A DNA stretch of 58,431 nt from Enhydrobacter aerosaccus (GCA_903832005.1 CAIKZO010000096.1:1-58431); one strand, 5' to 3'. Counted from the first letter of the stretch, positions 44,158-54,127 are shown. Notes: generated by a model from the letters alone, not told the origin. Program-made: numbers and translations.

Positions 44158-45002
44158 GGCGGGTGCTGCTTGGGCTCCTGCTCTGCCTGCTGGCAGTGCC
44201 GGCGTTCGCCCAGACGCCACGCTTGGAGACGCCGCCGCCCTCCGTTCCGAATGGGCCGCCGCCTTCCGTTCCGCCCTCCGTCTCCACCGCGCCCCTGCCG
44301 GATTCCGCAATTCCGGCAGCTCCCCCCGACCTGGTGATGGACCTGTCGTCCGCGCGGGTGTCGATCACCTCGGCCTTCCAGGGCGAGAAGCTGCTGCTGT
44401 TCGGCATGTTCGATCCGCCGGGTGAGGTCGTGGTGGTGGTCCAGGGGCCGCCCGCCCGCGAGACGGTGATGCGCAAGGAGCGCTTCCTCGGCCTGTGGCT
44501 GAACACCGGGCGCCAGGGCTTCGACGACGTGCCGGCTTATTACTACATCGCCGCCAGCCAGCCGCTGCAGCGCCTGCTGGCGCGCGGCACCGGCGGCGAG
44601 ATCCTGTCACTGGCCGACCGGCTGGCCAGTGTGCGCTCGGTGGGTAGCCGTGAGGACAGCGAACTCACCCGTTTCCGCATCGGCCTGACCGAGGTGAAGC
44701 GGCGCGAGGGGCTCTATCCGGCGGACATCGGCCAGGTCACCATTCAGGCCAATCGCCTGTTCCGGGTCGACCTGCCGTTCCCGTCGCGTCTGCCCGAGGG
44801 GATCTACGACGTGCGGGCCTATCTGTTGCGCGACGGCAAGATCGTGGCCGCGGTGCAGCGGCCGCTGCCGGTCAGCAAGGTTGGCTTCAACGCCCAGCTC
44901 GCCGGCTGGGCCAGCCGCAACGGCGAATTCTATGGCCTGGGTGCGATCCTGATGGCGCTCCTGGTCGGCTGGCTGGGCGGCACAATCATGCGACGGCTCT
45001 AG
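44154..45002 (+). CDS. TIGR02186-like protein with signal peptide
   Basis: A 282-residue protein that starts with a Sec signal (VLLGLLLCLLAVPAFAQ) and a Pro-rich linker (PPSVPNGPPPSVPP). The folded part begins LVMDLSSARVSITSAFQGEKLLLFG, a recognisable TIGR02186 start. A single hydrophobic segment (YGLGAILMALLVGWLGGTIM) ends the protein, so it is periplasmic with a C-terminal anchor. Its close neighbour TauE/SafE (four-base overlap) suggests it assists that transporter; no function is proved. Confidence 0.8.
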   Translation: MRRVLLGLLLCLLAVPAFAQTPRLETPPPSVPNGPPPSVPPSVSTAPLPDSAIPAAPPDLVMDLSSARVSITSAFQGEKLLLFGMFDPPGEVVVVVQGPPARETVMRKERFLGLWLNTGRQGFDDVPAYYYIAASQPLQRLLARGTGGEILSLADRLASVRSVGSREDSELTRFRIGLTEVKRREGLYPADIGQVTIQANRLFRVDLPFPSRLPEGIYDVRAYLLRDGKIVAAVQRPLPVSKVGFNAQLAGWASRNGEFYGLGAILMALLVGWLGGTIMRRL

Positions 45003-45022
45003 GGGAAGAGGGGAAGACCACC

Positions 45023-45493
45023 ATGGCCGACGGAACACGCGTCTTTCTGGTCGTCGTCGACGAAAGCCCGGAAATGCGGACGGCGCTGCGCTATGCCTGC
45101 CGCCGCGCCAAGCGCACCGGTGGTCGGGTGGCGCTGCTCTATGTGATGGATCCGCCGGAAACCCAGCAATGGGGCGGCGTCGCCGACCTGATGCGCCAGG
45201 AAGCGCGCCAGCAGGCCGAGCAAGTGGTGGCGACCCACGCCGAGCAAGCCTCGACGCTGACCGGTCAGCCGCCCGCCATTCATATCCGCGAAGGCAAGAG
45301 CCGCGAGGAGTTGCTGAAACTGATCGCCGAGGACCGTTCAATCTCGGTTCTGGTGCTCGGCAGCTCGTCCACGAACGAAGGACCGGGTCCGCTCGTCACG
45401 GCGTTCATCGGCAAGAGCGGTGGTCAGCTCCGCATCCCGCTCACCATCGTGCCGGGCGGTCTGACCGAGGCGGAGGTCGACGCAATCGCATAG
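45023..45493 (+). CDS. Universal stress protein (UspA family)
   Basis: A 156-residue cytosolic protein with the Usp fold: FLVVVDESPEMRTALRYACRRA at the start, VALLYVMDPPE near residue 38, and the ATP-site-like end VLVLGSSSTNEGPGPLVTAF near 108-127 followed by IPLTIVPGGL. The ATP motif GX2GX9G(S/T) is incomplete. It follows the TIGR02186-like gene by 20 bases. It could belong to the same operon. A roughly 250-base leader region then precedes nfuA. Confidence 0.85.
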   Translation: MADGTRVFLVVVDESPEMRTALRYACRRAKRTGGRVALLYVMDPPETQQWGGVADLMRQEARQQAEQVVATHAEQASTLTGQPPAIHIREGKSREELLKLIAEDRSISVLVLGSSSTNEGPGPLVTAFIGKSGGQLRIPLTIVPGGLTEAEVDAIA

Positions 45494-45686
45494 AGTGTGA
45501 AGTAATTCATGCGACCTTTTTCCATAGGGTTCCCCGGAACCAGCCTTTGCATCGCGCAGAGCGAACCAAGCCGATCCTGAGATGATCTTGGTTAACTAAC
45601 TGTGATCGCACAAACATAACGAAACTTTCCATAACTTCTATACAGAGACACCCAAGAATCATCTTGATCGGGGTGGCGCCGGTTCC

Positions 45687-45741
45687 TACCTCGGACAGGC
45701 ACTTTTGAGGGTCGGACATTTTCCGGCCCACCTCGGAGGTA
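45687..45741 (+). promoter_or_regulatory. Possible ribosome-binding-site-masking pairs upstream of nfuA
   Basis: The nfuA ribosome-binding site GGAGGT (45735-45740) sits four bases before a TTG start. TACCTC (45687-45692) can pair with GAGGTA (45736-45741), and ACCTC also occurs right next to it at 45730-45734. A hairpin with stem GGGTCGGA/TCCGGCCC lies between. This could control nfuA translation; it is a structural reading only. Confidence 0.25.
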
Positions 45742-45744
45742 AGT

Positions 45745-46299
45745 TTGTTTATCCAGACCGAGCAGACCCCAAACCCGTCGACCCTGAAGTTCCTCCCCGG
45801 CCGGGTGGTGATGGACAAGGGCACGCTGGACTTCGCTGGCGCCGACGTCGCGACCGGCTCTCCCCTGGCCAAGCGCCTGTTCGCGGTCGAGGGCGTGGAG
45901 CGGGTGTTCTTCGGCGCCGACTTCGTCACCGTCACCAAGGCGGCCGACAAGGACTGGCAGATCATGAAGCCCTCGATCCTGGGTGGCATCATGGAGCACT
46001 ACACCTCCGGCGAGCCGGTCGTGTCGGGCGAGGCCCAGGCCGCCGCCGGCGACGCGTCGGCCGATGACGACGAGGTCGTGGCCCAGATCAAGGATTTGCT
46101 CGAGACCCGCATCCGGCCCGCGGTGGCCCAGGACGGCGGCGATATCGTCTATCACGACTTCCGCGACGGCGTGGTCTACCTGCAGATGCAGGGTTCGTGC
46201 TCGGGCTGCCCGAGTTCGACCGCCACCCTCAAAATGGGAATTGAGAACCTTCTGAAGCACTACGTGCCGGAAGTCGTCGAAGTGCAGGCGGTCCAGTAA
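45745..46299 (+). CDS. nfuA: Iron-sulfur cluster scaffold/carrier NfuA-type protein
   Basis: A 184-residue protein with TTG start preceded by GGAGGT. Residues 1-90 are the N-terminal Nfu domain (FIQTEQTPNPSTLKFLPG) characteristic of alphaproteobacterial and mitochondrial NFU1-type proteins. Residues 108-184 are the NifU C-terminal domain, with CSGC in GSCSGCPSSTATLK as the cluster ligands. It delivers 4Fe-4S clusters to recipient proteins in the cytosol. miaB, a radical-SAM iron-sulfur protein, is among possible clients further right. Confidence 0.94.
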   Translation: MFIQTEQTPNPSTLKFLPGRVVMDKGTLDFAGADVATGSPLAKRLFAVEGVERVFFGADFVTVTKAADKDWQIMKPSILGGIMEHYTSGEPVVSGEAQAAAGDASADDDEVVAQIKDLLETRIRPAVAQDGGDIVYHDFRDGVVYLQMQGSCSGCPSSTATLKMGIENLLKHYVPEVVEVQAVQ

Positions 46300-46401
46300 G
46301 TCCGTCGGCCAGTCAAGCGTCAGCGTCTGTAGAGCGTAGCGTCGCGGCCCCCAAGGCCGCGTGCCTGATCGTTCGTTCCTGAAATAAACGAAGAGAGAAG
46401 C

Positions 46402-47547
46402 ATGCGGTTTCTGGTTCAGCCCGCCCTTGATAGTGGGCGATTATATGCCTTCCCCGCCGCCTGGGCGGTGGTCCTCCTCAGCGGGGTCGGCTTCCGTCAG
46501 CCCCTCCCCGACATCGACGCTTCCTCCTTCCTCAGCTTCAGCCCGGTGGGCCATACCGAAGCCACCCTGCCCGAATTCAACTCGCCGATGAATGCGGACA
46601 CCAGCGCGCTGATCTTCGTGCGAAACGACATCGACATCGACACTGGCGCGCAGACGCAGGCCGACGCGCAGACCCAGTTCAACGTGCGCGACATCGCCGG
46701 CGGCCACGGCCGCTTCGCCGCTCCCGGCAACGCCGTGCGTCGCCAAGTGCAGTCACGCTTCATCAACCCGCGCACCGCCGACGAGCTCGCGGGTTTCTTC
46801 CGCGACCAGTCCTTCACGTTGACCGACGTGCGCCTGGGCGCCGCCGTGCCGCCGATCAAGGTCGAGCGCGTGCCGGACGACCTCAACACCAAGGACGGCG
46901 TCGAGCGCAAGATGCTGTTCATCACCGCGCTGCTGCCGGTGATCCTCGACGTGAACCATCGCGTGCTGCAGGAGCGCGAGCAGCTCATCGTGCTGCGCGA
47001 GAAATTCTTCGGCAGCCCCGATAGCCTGACGGCGTTCGACAAGGCATGGATCTCCCAGCTCGCCGAACGCTACGAGATGCCGATCGAGCAGATCGACAAG
47101 GACCAATTCGTCCAGCTCATGGGCCGCGTCGATATCGTGCCGCCGTCGATGGCGATCGCCCAGAGCGGCATCGAATCGGGCTGGGGCACATCGTTCGCCG
47201 CACGCACCGGCAACGCGCTGTTCGGCCAGATCCAGTCGATCGGCCAGCATGCCGTATCGGTGTCGTGGAAGCCGGGCGCCGGCATGCCGCAGCCTTTCGC
47301 CAACGTGGGCGAGGCGGCCGACGCCTATGTCGCCAACCTCAATACGCATCCGGCCTATGCGGCCTTCCGCACCGAGCGCGCCGCCATGCGCGAGCGCGGC
47401 GAGACGCCGGACGGCTACAAGCTGATCGGCCAGCTGCTGCGCTATTCCGAGCGCGGCCTGGGCTATGTCCAATTCGTGCGTCAGGTGATGCGCGAGGACA
47501 AGCTCAACGACTTCGACAACGCGCAGCTGCAGCTTTCGGGCTTTTAG
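46402..47547 (+). CDS. Bax-like glucosaminidase-domain protein
   Basis: A 381-residue protein with one hydrophobic start segment (residues 14-31), likely exported or anchored. The C-terminal domain from about 185 to 370 follows E. coli Bax: PPSMAIAQSGIESGWGTSFAARTGNALFGQ holds the Glu of the lysozyme-like active site near residue 255, with further ANVGEAADAYVANLNTHPAY and LLRYSERGLGYV. It would cut peptidoglycan glycan chains as N-acetylglucosaminidase. AAGAGAGAAG precedes the ATG. Convergent with the VanX-type gene. Confidence 0.82.
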   Translation: MRFLVQPALDSGRLYAFPAAWAVVLLSGVGFRQPLPDIDASSFLSFSPVGHTEATLPEFNSPMNADTSALIFVRNDIDIDTGAQTQADAQTQFNVRDIAGGHGRFAAPGNAVRRQVQSRFINPRTADELAGFFRDQSFTLTDVRLGAAVPPIKVERVPDDLNTKDGVERKMLFITALLPVILDVNHRVLQEREQLIVLREKFFGSPDSLTAFDKAWISQLAERYEMPIEQIDKDQFVQLMGRVDIVPPSMAIAQSGIESGWGTSFAARTGNALFGQIQSIGQHAVSVSWKPGAGMPQPFANVGEAADAYVANLNTHPAYAAFRTERAAMRERGETPDGYKLIGQLLRYSERGLGYVQFVRQVMREDKLNDFDNAQLQLSGF

Positions 47548-47550
47548 GTC

Positions 47551-48108
47551 CTAAAGCATAGGTCGCGGCAGATCGGCATTGGAGACGAGCGGATAGCGCC
47601 GCGCGTCGAACAGCTGATAGTGCCACCACTCGTTGCGATAGAAGTCCCAGCCAGCCGTGGTCATCAACCCCATCAGCAAGAGGCGATTGCGCTGCGCTTC
47701 GGCCGAAACGTCGGTGCGGCCGTGATGCGAGAGCGGCGTGAAGGCGTCGAAGCCGGTGCCCATGTCGAGGTCGCTGCCTTCAGGATCGATCAACGTGAGG
47801 TCGACGGCCACGCCACGCGAATGTGGCGAGCCGCGGCGCGGGTCGGCCAGGAATTCGGGATCGGGATTGACGTTCCACAGCGCCCACTGCGCTTCCACGG
47901 GACGAAGCGCGTCGAAGATGCGCAGGCGATAGCCGAGTGGCTTGGCCAGCGCGATCGCCGCGGTGAGCTTCTCCGCCGCCGCGCGATGCAGCCAGCATTC
48001 GGCGTTTCGATAGACCGGCTTGCCCGTTAGATTGGCGTCGGTCGCATAGGCCAAGCTAACCTCGACGTCGACGTCGGGCGGAGCGATCGCAACCAGATCG
48101 AGTTTCAT
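47551..48108 (-). CDS. D-alanyl-D-alanine dipeptidase (VanX/DdpX type)
   Basis: A 185-residue zinc dipeptidase of family M15D. The SxHxxGxAxD motif is SPHSRGVAVDLTL near residue 94, and the catalytic EWWHYQ motif (RNEWWHYQLF) is near residue 158. FDALRPVEAQWALW also matches. Such enzymes hydrolyse D-Ala-D-Ala, used for cell wall turnover or nutrient recovery; there is no vancomycin resistance cluster here. No clear signal peptide is seen. Divergent from tsaB by 11 bases. Confidence 0.9.
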   Translation of the reverse strand: MKLDLVAIAPPDVDVEVSLAYATDANLTGKPVYRNAECWLHRAAAEKLTAAIALAKPLGYRLRIFDALRPVEAQWALWNVNPDPEFLADPRRGSPHSRGVAVDLTLIDPEGSDLDMGTGFDAFTPLSHHGRTDVSAEAQRNRLLLMGLMTTAGWDFYRNEWWHYQLFDARRYPLVSNADLPRPML

Positions 48109-48119
48109 GATTCCAGACT

Positions 48120-48788
48120 ATGACTGAAGTCGTCCTTGCTTTCGATTGCGCCGTGCAGGGGCTCGGTGTCGCTGTCGTGCAGGATGGCATCGCCTTGGCG
48201 TCGCGGCGCGAGGAGGGGCGGGAGCAGGCCGCCCGCCTGCTGCCGGCGATCGCCGAGGTCAGGGCCGAGGCGGGCGTCGAGAAGCGCGCCCTGTCGCTGA
48301 TCGCGGTCACCACCGGTCCCGGCAGCTTCACCGGCGTGCGTGTGGGGCTGGCGGCGGCACGCGGCCTCGCCATGGCGCTCGGCATCCCCCTGGCCGGGAT
48401 CACGACGACCGACGCCCTGCTGGCGCAGGCGCAGGCAACCGACCGTGTGGTCGTCGCTGCCATCGATAGCCACCTCGGCGATTGGTTTTGCGCACTTCGG
48501 GCAGCTGAGCCGACCCCGTTCATTATCTCCACCGAAGGGCTGGCAGCGCGACTGGAAGGCAAGCCTTGTGTCGTGATCGGGCCGCAGGCCGCCACGCTGG
48601 CGCCGCTGCTGGTCAATGCGCAGGCACAGGTCGCCTTGCCGGATCCTGCCGTGATCGCGCGCCTTGCCCTCGAGATCGGCACCGAGGGCTGGCGCGTCCG
48701 GAACCGGACCGATGGGATGCCGCGTCCACTTTATCTGCGCGGTGTGAACATCACCTCGCCCGACGGCACCCGCCGCACGGTCGACTGA
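48120..48788 (+). CDS. tsaB: tRNA threonylcarbamoyladenosine synthesis protein TsaB
   Basis: A 222-residue ASKHA-fold protein that partners TsaD in making t6A at position 37 of ANN-decoding tRNAs. The start VVLAFDCAVQGLGVAVV and the diagnostic ITTGPGSFTGVRVGLAAARGLAMALGIP near residues 63-90 are unambiguous (here VTTGPGSFTG). It stops directly before rimI, which follows it at the next base, a linkage common in proteobacteria. Confidence 0.95.
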   Translation: MTEVVLAFDCAVQGLGVAVVQDGIALASRREEGREQAARLLPAIAEVRAEAGVEKRALSLIAVTTGPGSFTGVRVGLAAARGLAMALGIPLAGITTTDALLAQAQATDRVVVAAIDSHLGDWFCALRAAEPTPFIISTEGLAARLEGKPCVVIGPQAATLAPLLVNAQAQVALPDPAVIARLALEIGTEGWRVRNRTDGMPRPLYLRGVNITSPDGTRRTVD

Positions 48789-49265
48789 ATGCCGTCGTTC
48801 GAGCTTCGCGTGCTGGAGACGCCCGATCTAGAAAGTGCGGCGGACTTGCATCGTGCGGCCTTCGCCCCGCTGGGCGAGCGCGGCTGGACACGCCAGGAGA
48901 TGGCCGAGCTGATCGCGTCGCCCGGTGTGAGCGGCGTCGTTCTTTTGACGGCAAGCGAGGCCGCGGGCTTCGCTCTCTGTCGGGTTGCTGTGGATGAAGC
49001 GGAGTTGCTCACGATCGCCGTCGATGCGGCCCAACGCCGGCGCGGTGCCGGGCGCGCCTTGCTGGCGGCTGTGATCGAGCGTGTGCGGGCTGCGGGGGCG
49101 ACGACGCTGTTCCTCGAAGTGGGCGCCGACAATCCGGCGGCACTTGCTCTTTATAACCAGAATGACTTCCACACGGTTGGGCGACGGGCCGGTTACTACG
49201 CACGCGGCGCGGGGCCAGCGGCGGATGCGCTGGTCATGCGTCGAACGCTCATGCCCGGCGGATAG
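48789..49265 (+). CDS. rimI: Ribosomal protein S18-alanine N-acetyltransferase-like RimI
   Basis: A 158-residue GNAT enzyme. The acetyl-CoA site is VDAAQRRRGAGRALLAAVI near residue 80 (RxxGxA). The C-terminal LEVGADNPAALALYNQNDFHTVGRRAGYY follows the RimI pattern of NxxAxxLYxxxGF, with Asn-Asp in place of the last Gly. Directly behind tsaB. It would acetylate the N-terminal alanine of S18, or act more broadly as in some lineages. Its end overlaps the convergent tusA gene by 17 bases. Confidence 0.88.
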   Translation: MPSFELRVLETPDLESAADLHRAAFAPLGERGWTRQEMAELIASPGVSGVVLLTASEAAGFALCRVAVDEAELLTIAVDAAQRRRGAGRALLAAVIERVRAAGATTLFLEVGADNPAALALYNQNDFHTVGRRAGYYARGAGPAADALVMRRTLMPGG

Positions 49266-49497
49266 TCACGATATGGTCATTCCCCTCGGCTATTATCCCC
49301 AAGATGCAGTGGCCTTCATCGCGAGCTGCCTTGGGCACGTTACGCAGCGGTTCCTCGCCGCGCAGCCGCACGCTCAGGATTTCCCCCGCGCGCATGCGTT
49401 CCAATCGCAATTTCGTCCGCACGAAGGTCATCGGACAGACCTCGCCGGTGATATCGATGGTCTGGACCGCCTCGTCGGGAGGGGGTGGGGTGTGCAT
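49249..49497 (-). CDS. TusA-like sulfur carrier protein
   Basis: An 82-residue TusA/SirA-like protein. The family motif is DITGEVCPMTFVRTKLRLERM near residue 17-37, with the active Cys in CPM. The central region AGEILSVRLRGEEPLRNVPKA is typical. These small proteins accept and pass on a persulfide, for example for tRNA thiolation or molybdenum cofactor enzymes. I took the ATG at 49497; the open frame further upstream runs under the Fur-like gene's start. No dsr or rhd genes are near. Confidence 0.82.
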   Translation of the reverse strand: MHTPPPPDEAVQTIDITGEVCPMTFVRTKLRLERMRAGEILSVRLRGEEPLRNVPKAARDEGHCILGIIAEGNDHIVTIRRA

Positions 49498-49543
49498 GCC
49501 GCCAACTATACCCCGTTTGCCGGCCGGTGTAGGGTGCCCCGAC

Positions 49544-49981
49544 ATGACTGATAGCCGTTCAAAGCTCGAGGCGCTGTGCGCCGAACGCGGTCTCAAGATG
49601 ACCGACCAGCGCCGCGTCATCGCACGCGTGCTTTCCGAATCGTCCGACCATCCCGACGTCGAGGCGTTGCACAAGCGCGCCACCACGGTCGATCCCAACA
49701 TCTCGATCGCCACGGTCTACCGCACCGTCCGGCTGTTCGAGGAAGCGGGCATCCTGGCCAAGCACGATTTCGGCGACGGTCGCGCGCGCTACGAGGAAAC
49801 ACCGGAAGAGCATCACGACCACCTGATCGACATCCAGTCGGGCAAGGTCATCGAATTCCACAACGACGAGATCGAGGAACTGCAGCGGCGGATTGCCGAG
49901 AAGGCGGGCTACCGCCTCGTCGGCCACCGGCTCGAACTCTATGGCGTTCCGATGGACGGCAAAACCGACCGTCAAAAATGA
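49544..49981 (+). CDS. Fur-family regulator, Mur-like
   Basis: A 145-residue ferric uptake regulator family protein. The winged helix covers SEALCAERGLKMTDQRRVIARVL-type start to ATVYRTVRLFEEAGILAKH. The metal region is EEHHDHLIDIQSGKVIEFHNDEIEEL, lacking the CxxC pair of structural zinc that follows in classic Fur. That absence and the LVGHRLELYGVP end match the rhizobial Mur group, which responds to manganese or iron. The start is the ATG at 49544, 46 bases from the divergent tusA start. Confidence 0.85.
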   Translation: MTDSRSKLEALCAERGLKMTDQRRVIARVLSESSDHPDVEALHKRATTVDPNISIATVYRTVRLFEEAGILAKHDFGDGRARYEETPEEHHDHLIDIQSGKVIEFHNDEIEELQRRIAEKAGYRLVGHRLELYGVPMDGKTDRQK

Positions 49982-50062
49982 GTAGACGCGACGCTTACCG
50001 ATTCGATAATGGCCTCATGACCGGGGCGGCCACCCTGCGGATGACCCACTTGCGGATGATCC

Positions 50063-50902
50063 ATGCGCATTGACCGTGCTGACAGTGAATCAGAGCTTCT
50101 TGGCCCGCCGATCTCCAACCGGGAGATCGTCCAGGTCGTTGCCGGCGATTTCGAAGTCCGTCTGGCCCAGACGCCGGCCGAGATCGATGCCGCCCAGGCG
50201 CTGCGCTATCGCGTCTTCTACGAAGAGATGTCGGCCAATCCGTCGCCCGAGATGGCGGCGGAGCGCCGCGATTTCGACGAGTTCGACCGGGTCTGCGATC
50301 ACCTGCTGGTGCTCGACCGCCGTCGCGGCGAGGGGCCGGAAGGCATCGTCGGTACCTATCGCCTGATCCGCCGCGAGACGGCCGCCCTGGCGGGCAGGTT
50401 CTATTCCGCGAGCGAGTACGACATCCAGAAGGTGATCGACTATCCCGCGGAAGTGCTGGAGCTCGGCCGCTCCTGCGTCGCCAAGGACGCGCGCAACACC
50501 GCGACCATGCAGATGCTCTGGCGCGGCATCGCGCTCTACTGTTACCACTACGGCATCAAGGTGATGTTCGGCTGCGGAAGCTTCCCCGGCACTGATCCGG
50601 CGCAGCATGCGCAGGCCTTCTCCTATCTTTATCATAATCACCTGGCGCCGCCGGAGATCCGCGCCCGCGCGCTGCCGGAGCGCTACGTCGACATGAACAT
50701 GATGTCGCCCGAAAGCTTCGACCCGCGCCGCGCGATGGCGCGTGTCCCGCCGTTGATCAAGGGCTACCTGCGGCTGGGCGGCTTTGTCGGCGACGGCGCC
50801 GTGATCGACAGCCAGTTCAATTCGACCGACGTGTTCATCATCGTCAAGACCGAGCTCGTGACGGAGAAATACATCCGTCATTACGAGCGCGGCGTTCGCT
50901 GA
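50063..50902 (+). CDS. olsB: Ornithine-acyl-ACP N-acyltransferase (OlsB-like)
   Basis: A 279-residue GNAT-fold protein that adds the 3-hydroxyacyl chain to ornithine to form lyso-ornithine lipid. EVRLAQTPAEIDAAQALRYRVFYEEM starts the catalytic region, with VLELGRSCVAKDARN near residue 133 and GVKVMFGCGSFPGTD-type IKVMFGCGSFPGTDP near 172. The downstream acyltransferase (26 bases away) is the matching OlsA, so together they make ornithine lipids, membrane lipids typical under phosphate limitation. Start at the ATG at 50063 is the only strong choice. Confidence 0.9.
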   Translation: MRIDRADSESELLGPPISNREIVQVVAGDFEVRLAQTPAEIDAAQALRYRVFYEEMSANPSPEMAAERRDFDEFDRVCDHLLVLDRRRGEGPEGIVGTYRLIRRETAALAGRFYSASEYDIQKVIDYPAEVLELGRSCVAKDARNTATMQMLWRGIALYCYHYGIKVMFGCGSFPGTDPAQHAQAFSYLYHNHLAPPEIRARALPERYVDMNMMSPESFDPRRAMARVPPLIKGYLRLGGFVGDGAVIDSQFNSTDVFIIVKTELVTEKYIRHYERGVR

Positions 50903-50927
50903 GCAGGACGGACCAGCCACACCCACG

Positions 50928-51746
50928 ATGTGGATCGGTTCTCCCTTGCGCGGCACGTTCCGGCTGGTGAGCTACGTCACGCTCACGCTCGTGCTGCTGC
51001 CGATCTACCTGCTGGCGCAGGCGCTGCGCATCCAGCCCGTCATCCGCTGGATGCCGGTCGCCTATCACCGCACCGTCTGCTTCATCCTGGGAATCAAGGT
51101 GCGCGTGCACGGCGTGCGCTCGCGCGTCACGCCGACCCTGTACGTGTGTAACCACGTCTCCTACCTCGACATCGAGGTGATGGGCGGGCTGGTGCCAGGC
51201 AGCTTCGTGGCCAAGGCCGAGGTCGCGACCTGGCCGTTCTTCTCGACGCTCGCCAAGGCGCAGCGCACGATCTTCATCGAACGCCGCTCGGGCAAGACCA
51301 GCGCCAGCCGGGACGAGATGATGCGGCGGCTCAACACCGGCGACAATCTGCTGCTGTTCCCCGAGGGCACCTCGAGCGACGGCACGCGCGTGCTGCCCTT
51401 TCGCAGCGCCTTGTTTGGCGTAGCCCAGCTCCGTCGCAACGACACGCCGATCGTGGTTCAGCCAGTCTCGATCTCCTACACGCGGCTCGATGGCATTCCG
51501 CTCGGTCGCTACTGGCGCCCGCTGTTCGCCTGGTTCGGCGATCTCGACCTGGTGCCGCACCTTTGGCAGATGGTTTGTCTCGGCGAGACCGAGGCGGTGG
51601 TGACGTTCTTCCCGCCGATCGACATCGACCGGCTGGGCGACCGCAAGAAGCTGGCCGAACACTGCTTCCGGCAGGTCTCCTCGGGCGTTCAGGCGGCCAA
51701 CACCGGCCGGCTGGAACTGCTGCCGCCGCCGGTCAAGGCTGCCTAG
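50928..51746 (+). CDS. olsA: 1-acyl-glycerol-3-phosphate acyltransferase-like OlsA
   Basis: A 272-residue PlsC-family acyltransferase with one hydrophobic N-terminal segment (residues 12-36). The catalytic NHxxxxD is NHVSYLD near residue 73, the substrate motif FPEGTSSDG near residue 143, and the ATLIVPQ-like PIVVQPVSI segment follows. In the operon with olsB it would O-acylate lyso-ornithine lipid; a phospholipid role as PlsC is the alternative. miaB follows 33 bases after its stop. Confidence 0.88.
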   Translation: MWIGSPLRGTFRLVSYVTLTLVLLPIYLLAQALRIQPVIRWMPVAYHRTVCFILGIKVRVHGVRSRVTPTLYVCNHVSYLDIEVMGGLVPGSFVAKAEVATWPFFSTLAKAQRTIFIERRSGKTSASRDEMMRRLNTGDNLLLFPEGTSSDGTRVLPFRSALFGVAQLRRNDTPIVVQPVSISYTRLDGIPLGRYWRPLFAWFGDLDLVPHLWQMVCLGETEAVVTFFPPIDIDRLGDRKKLAEHCFRQVSSGVQAANTGRLELLPPPVKAA

Positions 51747-51779
51747 ACCCTCCGGGACGCGGGTGATAGAAGCCGCTCG

Positions 51780-53176
51780 GTGACCCTGGAAAAAGCCCAG
51801 AAACGCGTCTTCATCCGGACCTACGGGTGCCAGATGAACGTCTACGATTCCGACCGCATGGCCGATGTCCTGCGGCCGCTGGGCTATGGCATGGCCGAGA
51901 CGCCGGAGCAGGCCGACCTGGTCGTGCTGAACACCTGCCACATCCGCGAGCACGCTTCCGAGAAGGTCTATTCCGAGCTGGGCCGCCTGCGCGACATCAA
52001 GAACGAGCGCCGGGCCGAAGACCGCGACCTCACCATCGCGGTGGCAGGCTGCGTCGCCCAGGCCGAGGGCGCCGAGATCATGACCCGCCAGCCCGCGGTC
52101 GACATCGTCGTGGGAACGCAGGCCTATCACCGCCTGCCGCAGCTGCTGGCCGAGGTCGAGCGCAAGAGTGCGCTCCGCAAGGCCGGCAAGCGCCTGCCGG
52201 GCGCGGGCGTGCTCGACACGGATTTTCCGGTCGAGAGCAAGTTCGACAACATGCCCTCGCCGCAGGGCGTGCGTGCCGGTTCGGCCTTCCTGTCGATCCA
52301 GGAAGGTTGCGACAAGTTCTGCACCTTCTGCGTCGTGCCCTATACGCGCGGTGCCGAATACTCGCGGCCTGCCGCGTCGGTGGTCGCCGAGGCGCGCGCG
52401 CTCGCCGCCGCCGGTGCGCTCGAGATCACGCTGCTGGGGCAGAACGTCAACGCCTATCACGGCGAGGCCGCTGATGGTTCGACGTGGTCGCTCGCGCGCC
52501 TGATCCGGGAGATCGCCGAGATCGATGGCCTGGCGCGCATCCGCTACATGACCTCTCATCCGCGCGACATGGACGACGCGTTGATCTCCGCGCACGGCGA
52601 TGTGCCGAACCTGATGCCTTACCTGCACCTGCCGGTGCAGTCGGGTTCCGATCGCATCCTCGCGGCGATGAACCGCGACCACGGGCGCGATCACTATCTT
52701 CGCCTCGTCGACCGGCTGCGCAACGCGCGGCCCGATCTTGCACTATCGTCCGACTTCATCGTCGGCTTCCCGGGCGAGAGCGATTCTGATTTCGACGACA
52801 CGATGCGGCTGATCGAACAGGTCGGCTTCGCGTCGGCCTATTCCTTCCGCTACAGCCGCCGTCCCGGCACGCCGGGCGCCGCGATGGACAAGCAGGTGCC
52901 GGAGAACGTGAGCGTCGCGCGCCTCTCCGCGCTGCAGGCATTGATCGGCCGCACCGCGCACGATTTCAACATCTCGAAGAAGGGCACGACCGTGCCCGTG
53001 CTGTTCTACGAGACCGGCCGCAAGCCCGGGCAGATCATCGGCAAGACGCCGTGGCTGCAATCGGTCTACGCCCTGGGCACGCCGCGGCTGATCGGCCGCA
53101 TCGTCGAGACGCGCCTGATCGAAGGCTACGCCAACAGTCTTCTGGGCGAGATCGCGTTGACCGAGGAGGTCGCTGC

Positions 53177-53180
<4 letters not shown>
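51780..53180 (+). CDS. miaB: tRNA-2-methylthio-N6-dimethylallyladenosine synthase MiaB
   Basis: A 466-residue radical-SAM enzyme starting with GTG. The N-terminal UPF0004 domain has Cys in [23 protein letters not shown] and [10 protein letters not shown]. The radical-SAM cluster is [15 protein letters not shown] near residue 178 (CxxxCxxC). A TRAM domain ends the protein. It adds the methylthio group to i6A37 of tRNAs. It is translationally coupled to phoH by GTGA overlap. The order miaB-phoH-ybeY-corC-lnt is broadly conserved in alphaproteobacteria. Confidence 0.97.

Positions 53181-54098
<918 letters not shown>

Positions 54099-54127
<29 letters not shown>

Noticed and set aside
42133..44310. 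725-residue minus-strand open frame
   Set aside because: It covers the complement of DUF2333 and TauE/SafE, both well supported. Composition is low-complexity.
46340..46362. CGCGGCC/GGCCGCG hairpin between nfuA and the Bax-like gene as terminator
   Set aside because: It has no T tract, so function cannot be claimed; it may be chance in GC-rich DNA.
50844..52694. 616-residue minus-strand open frame
   Set aside because: Shadow of olsA and miaB; His/Arg/Asp-rich without motifs.
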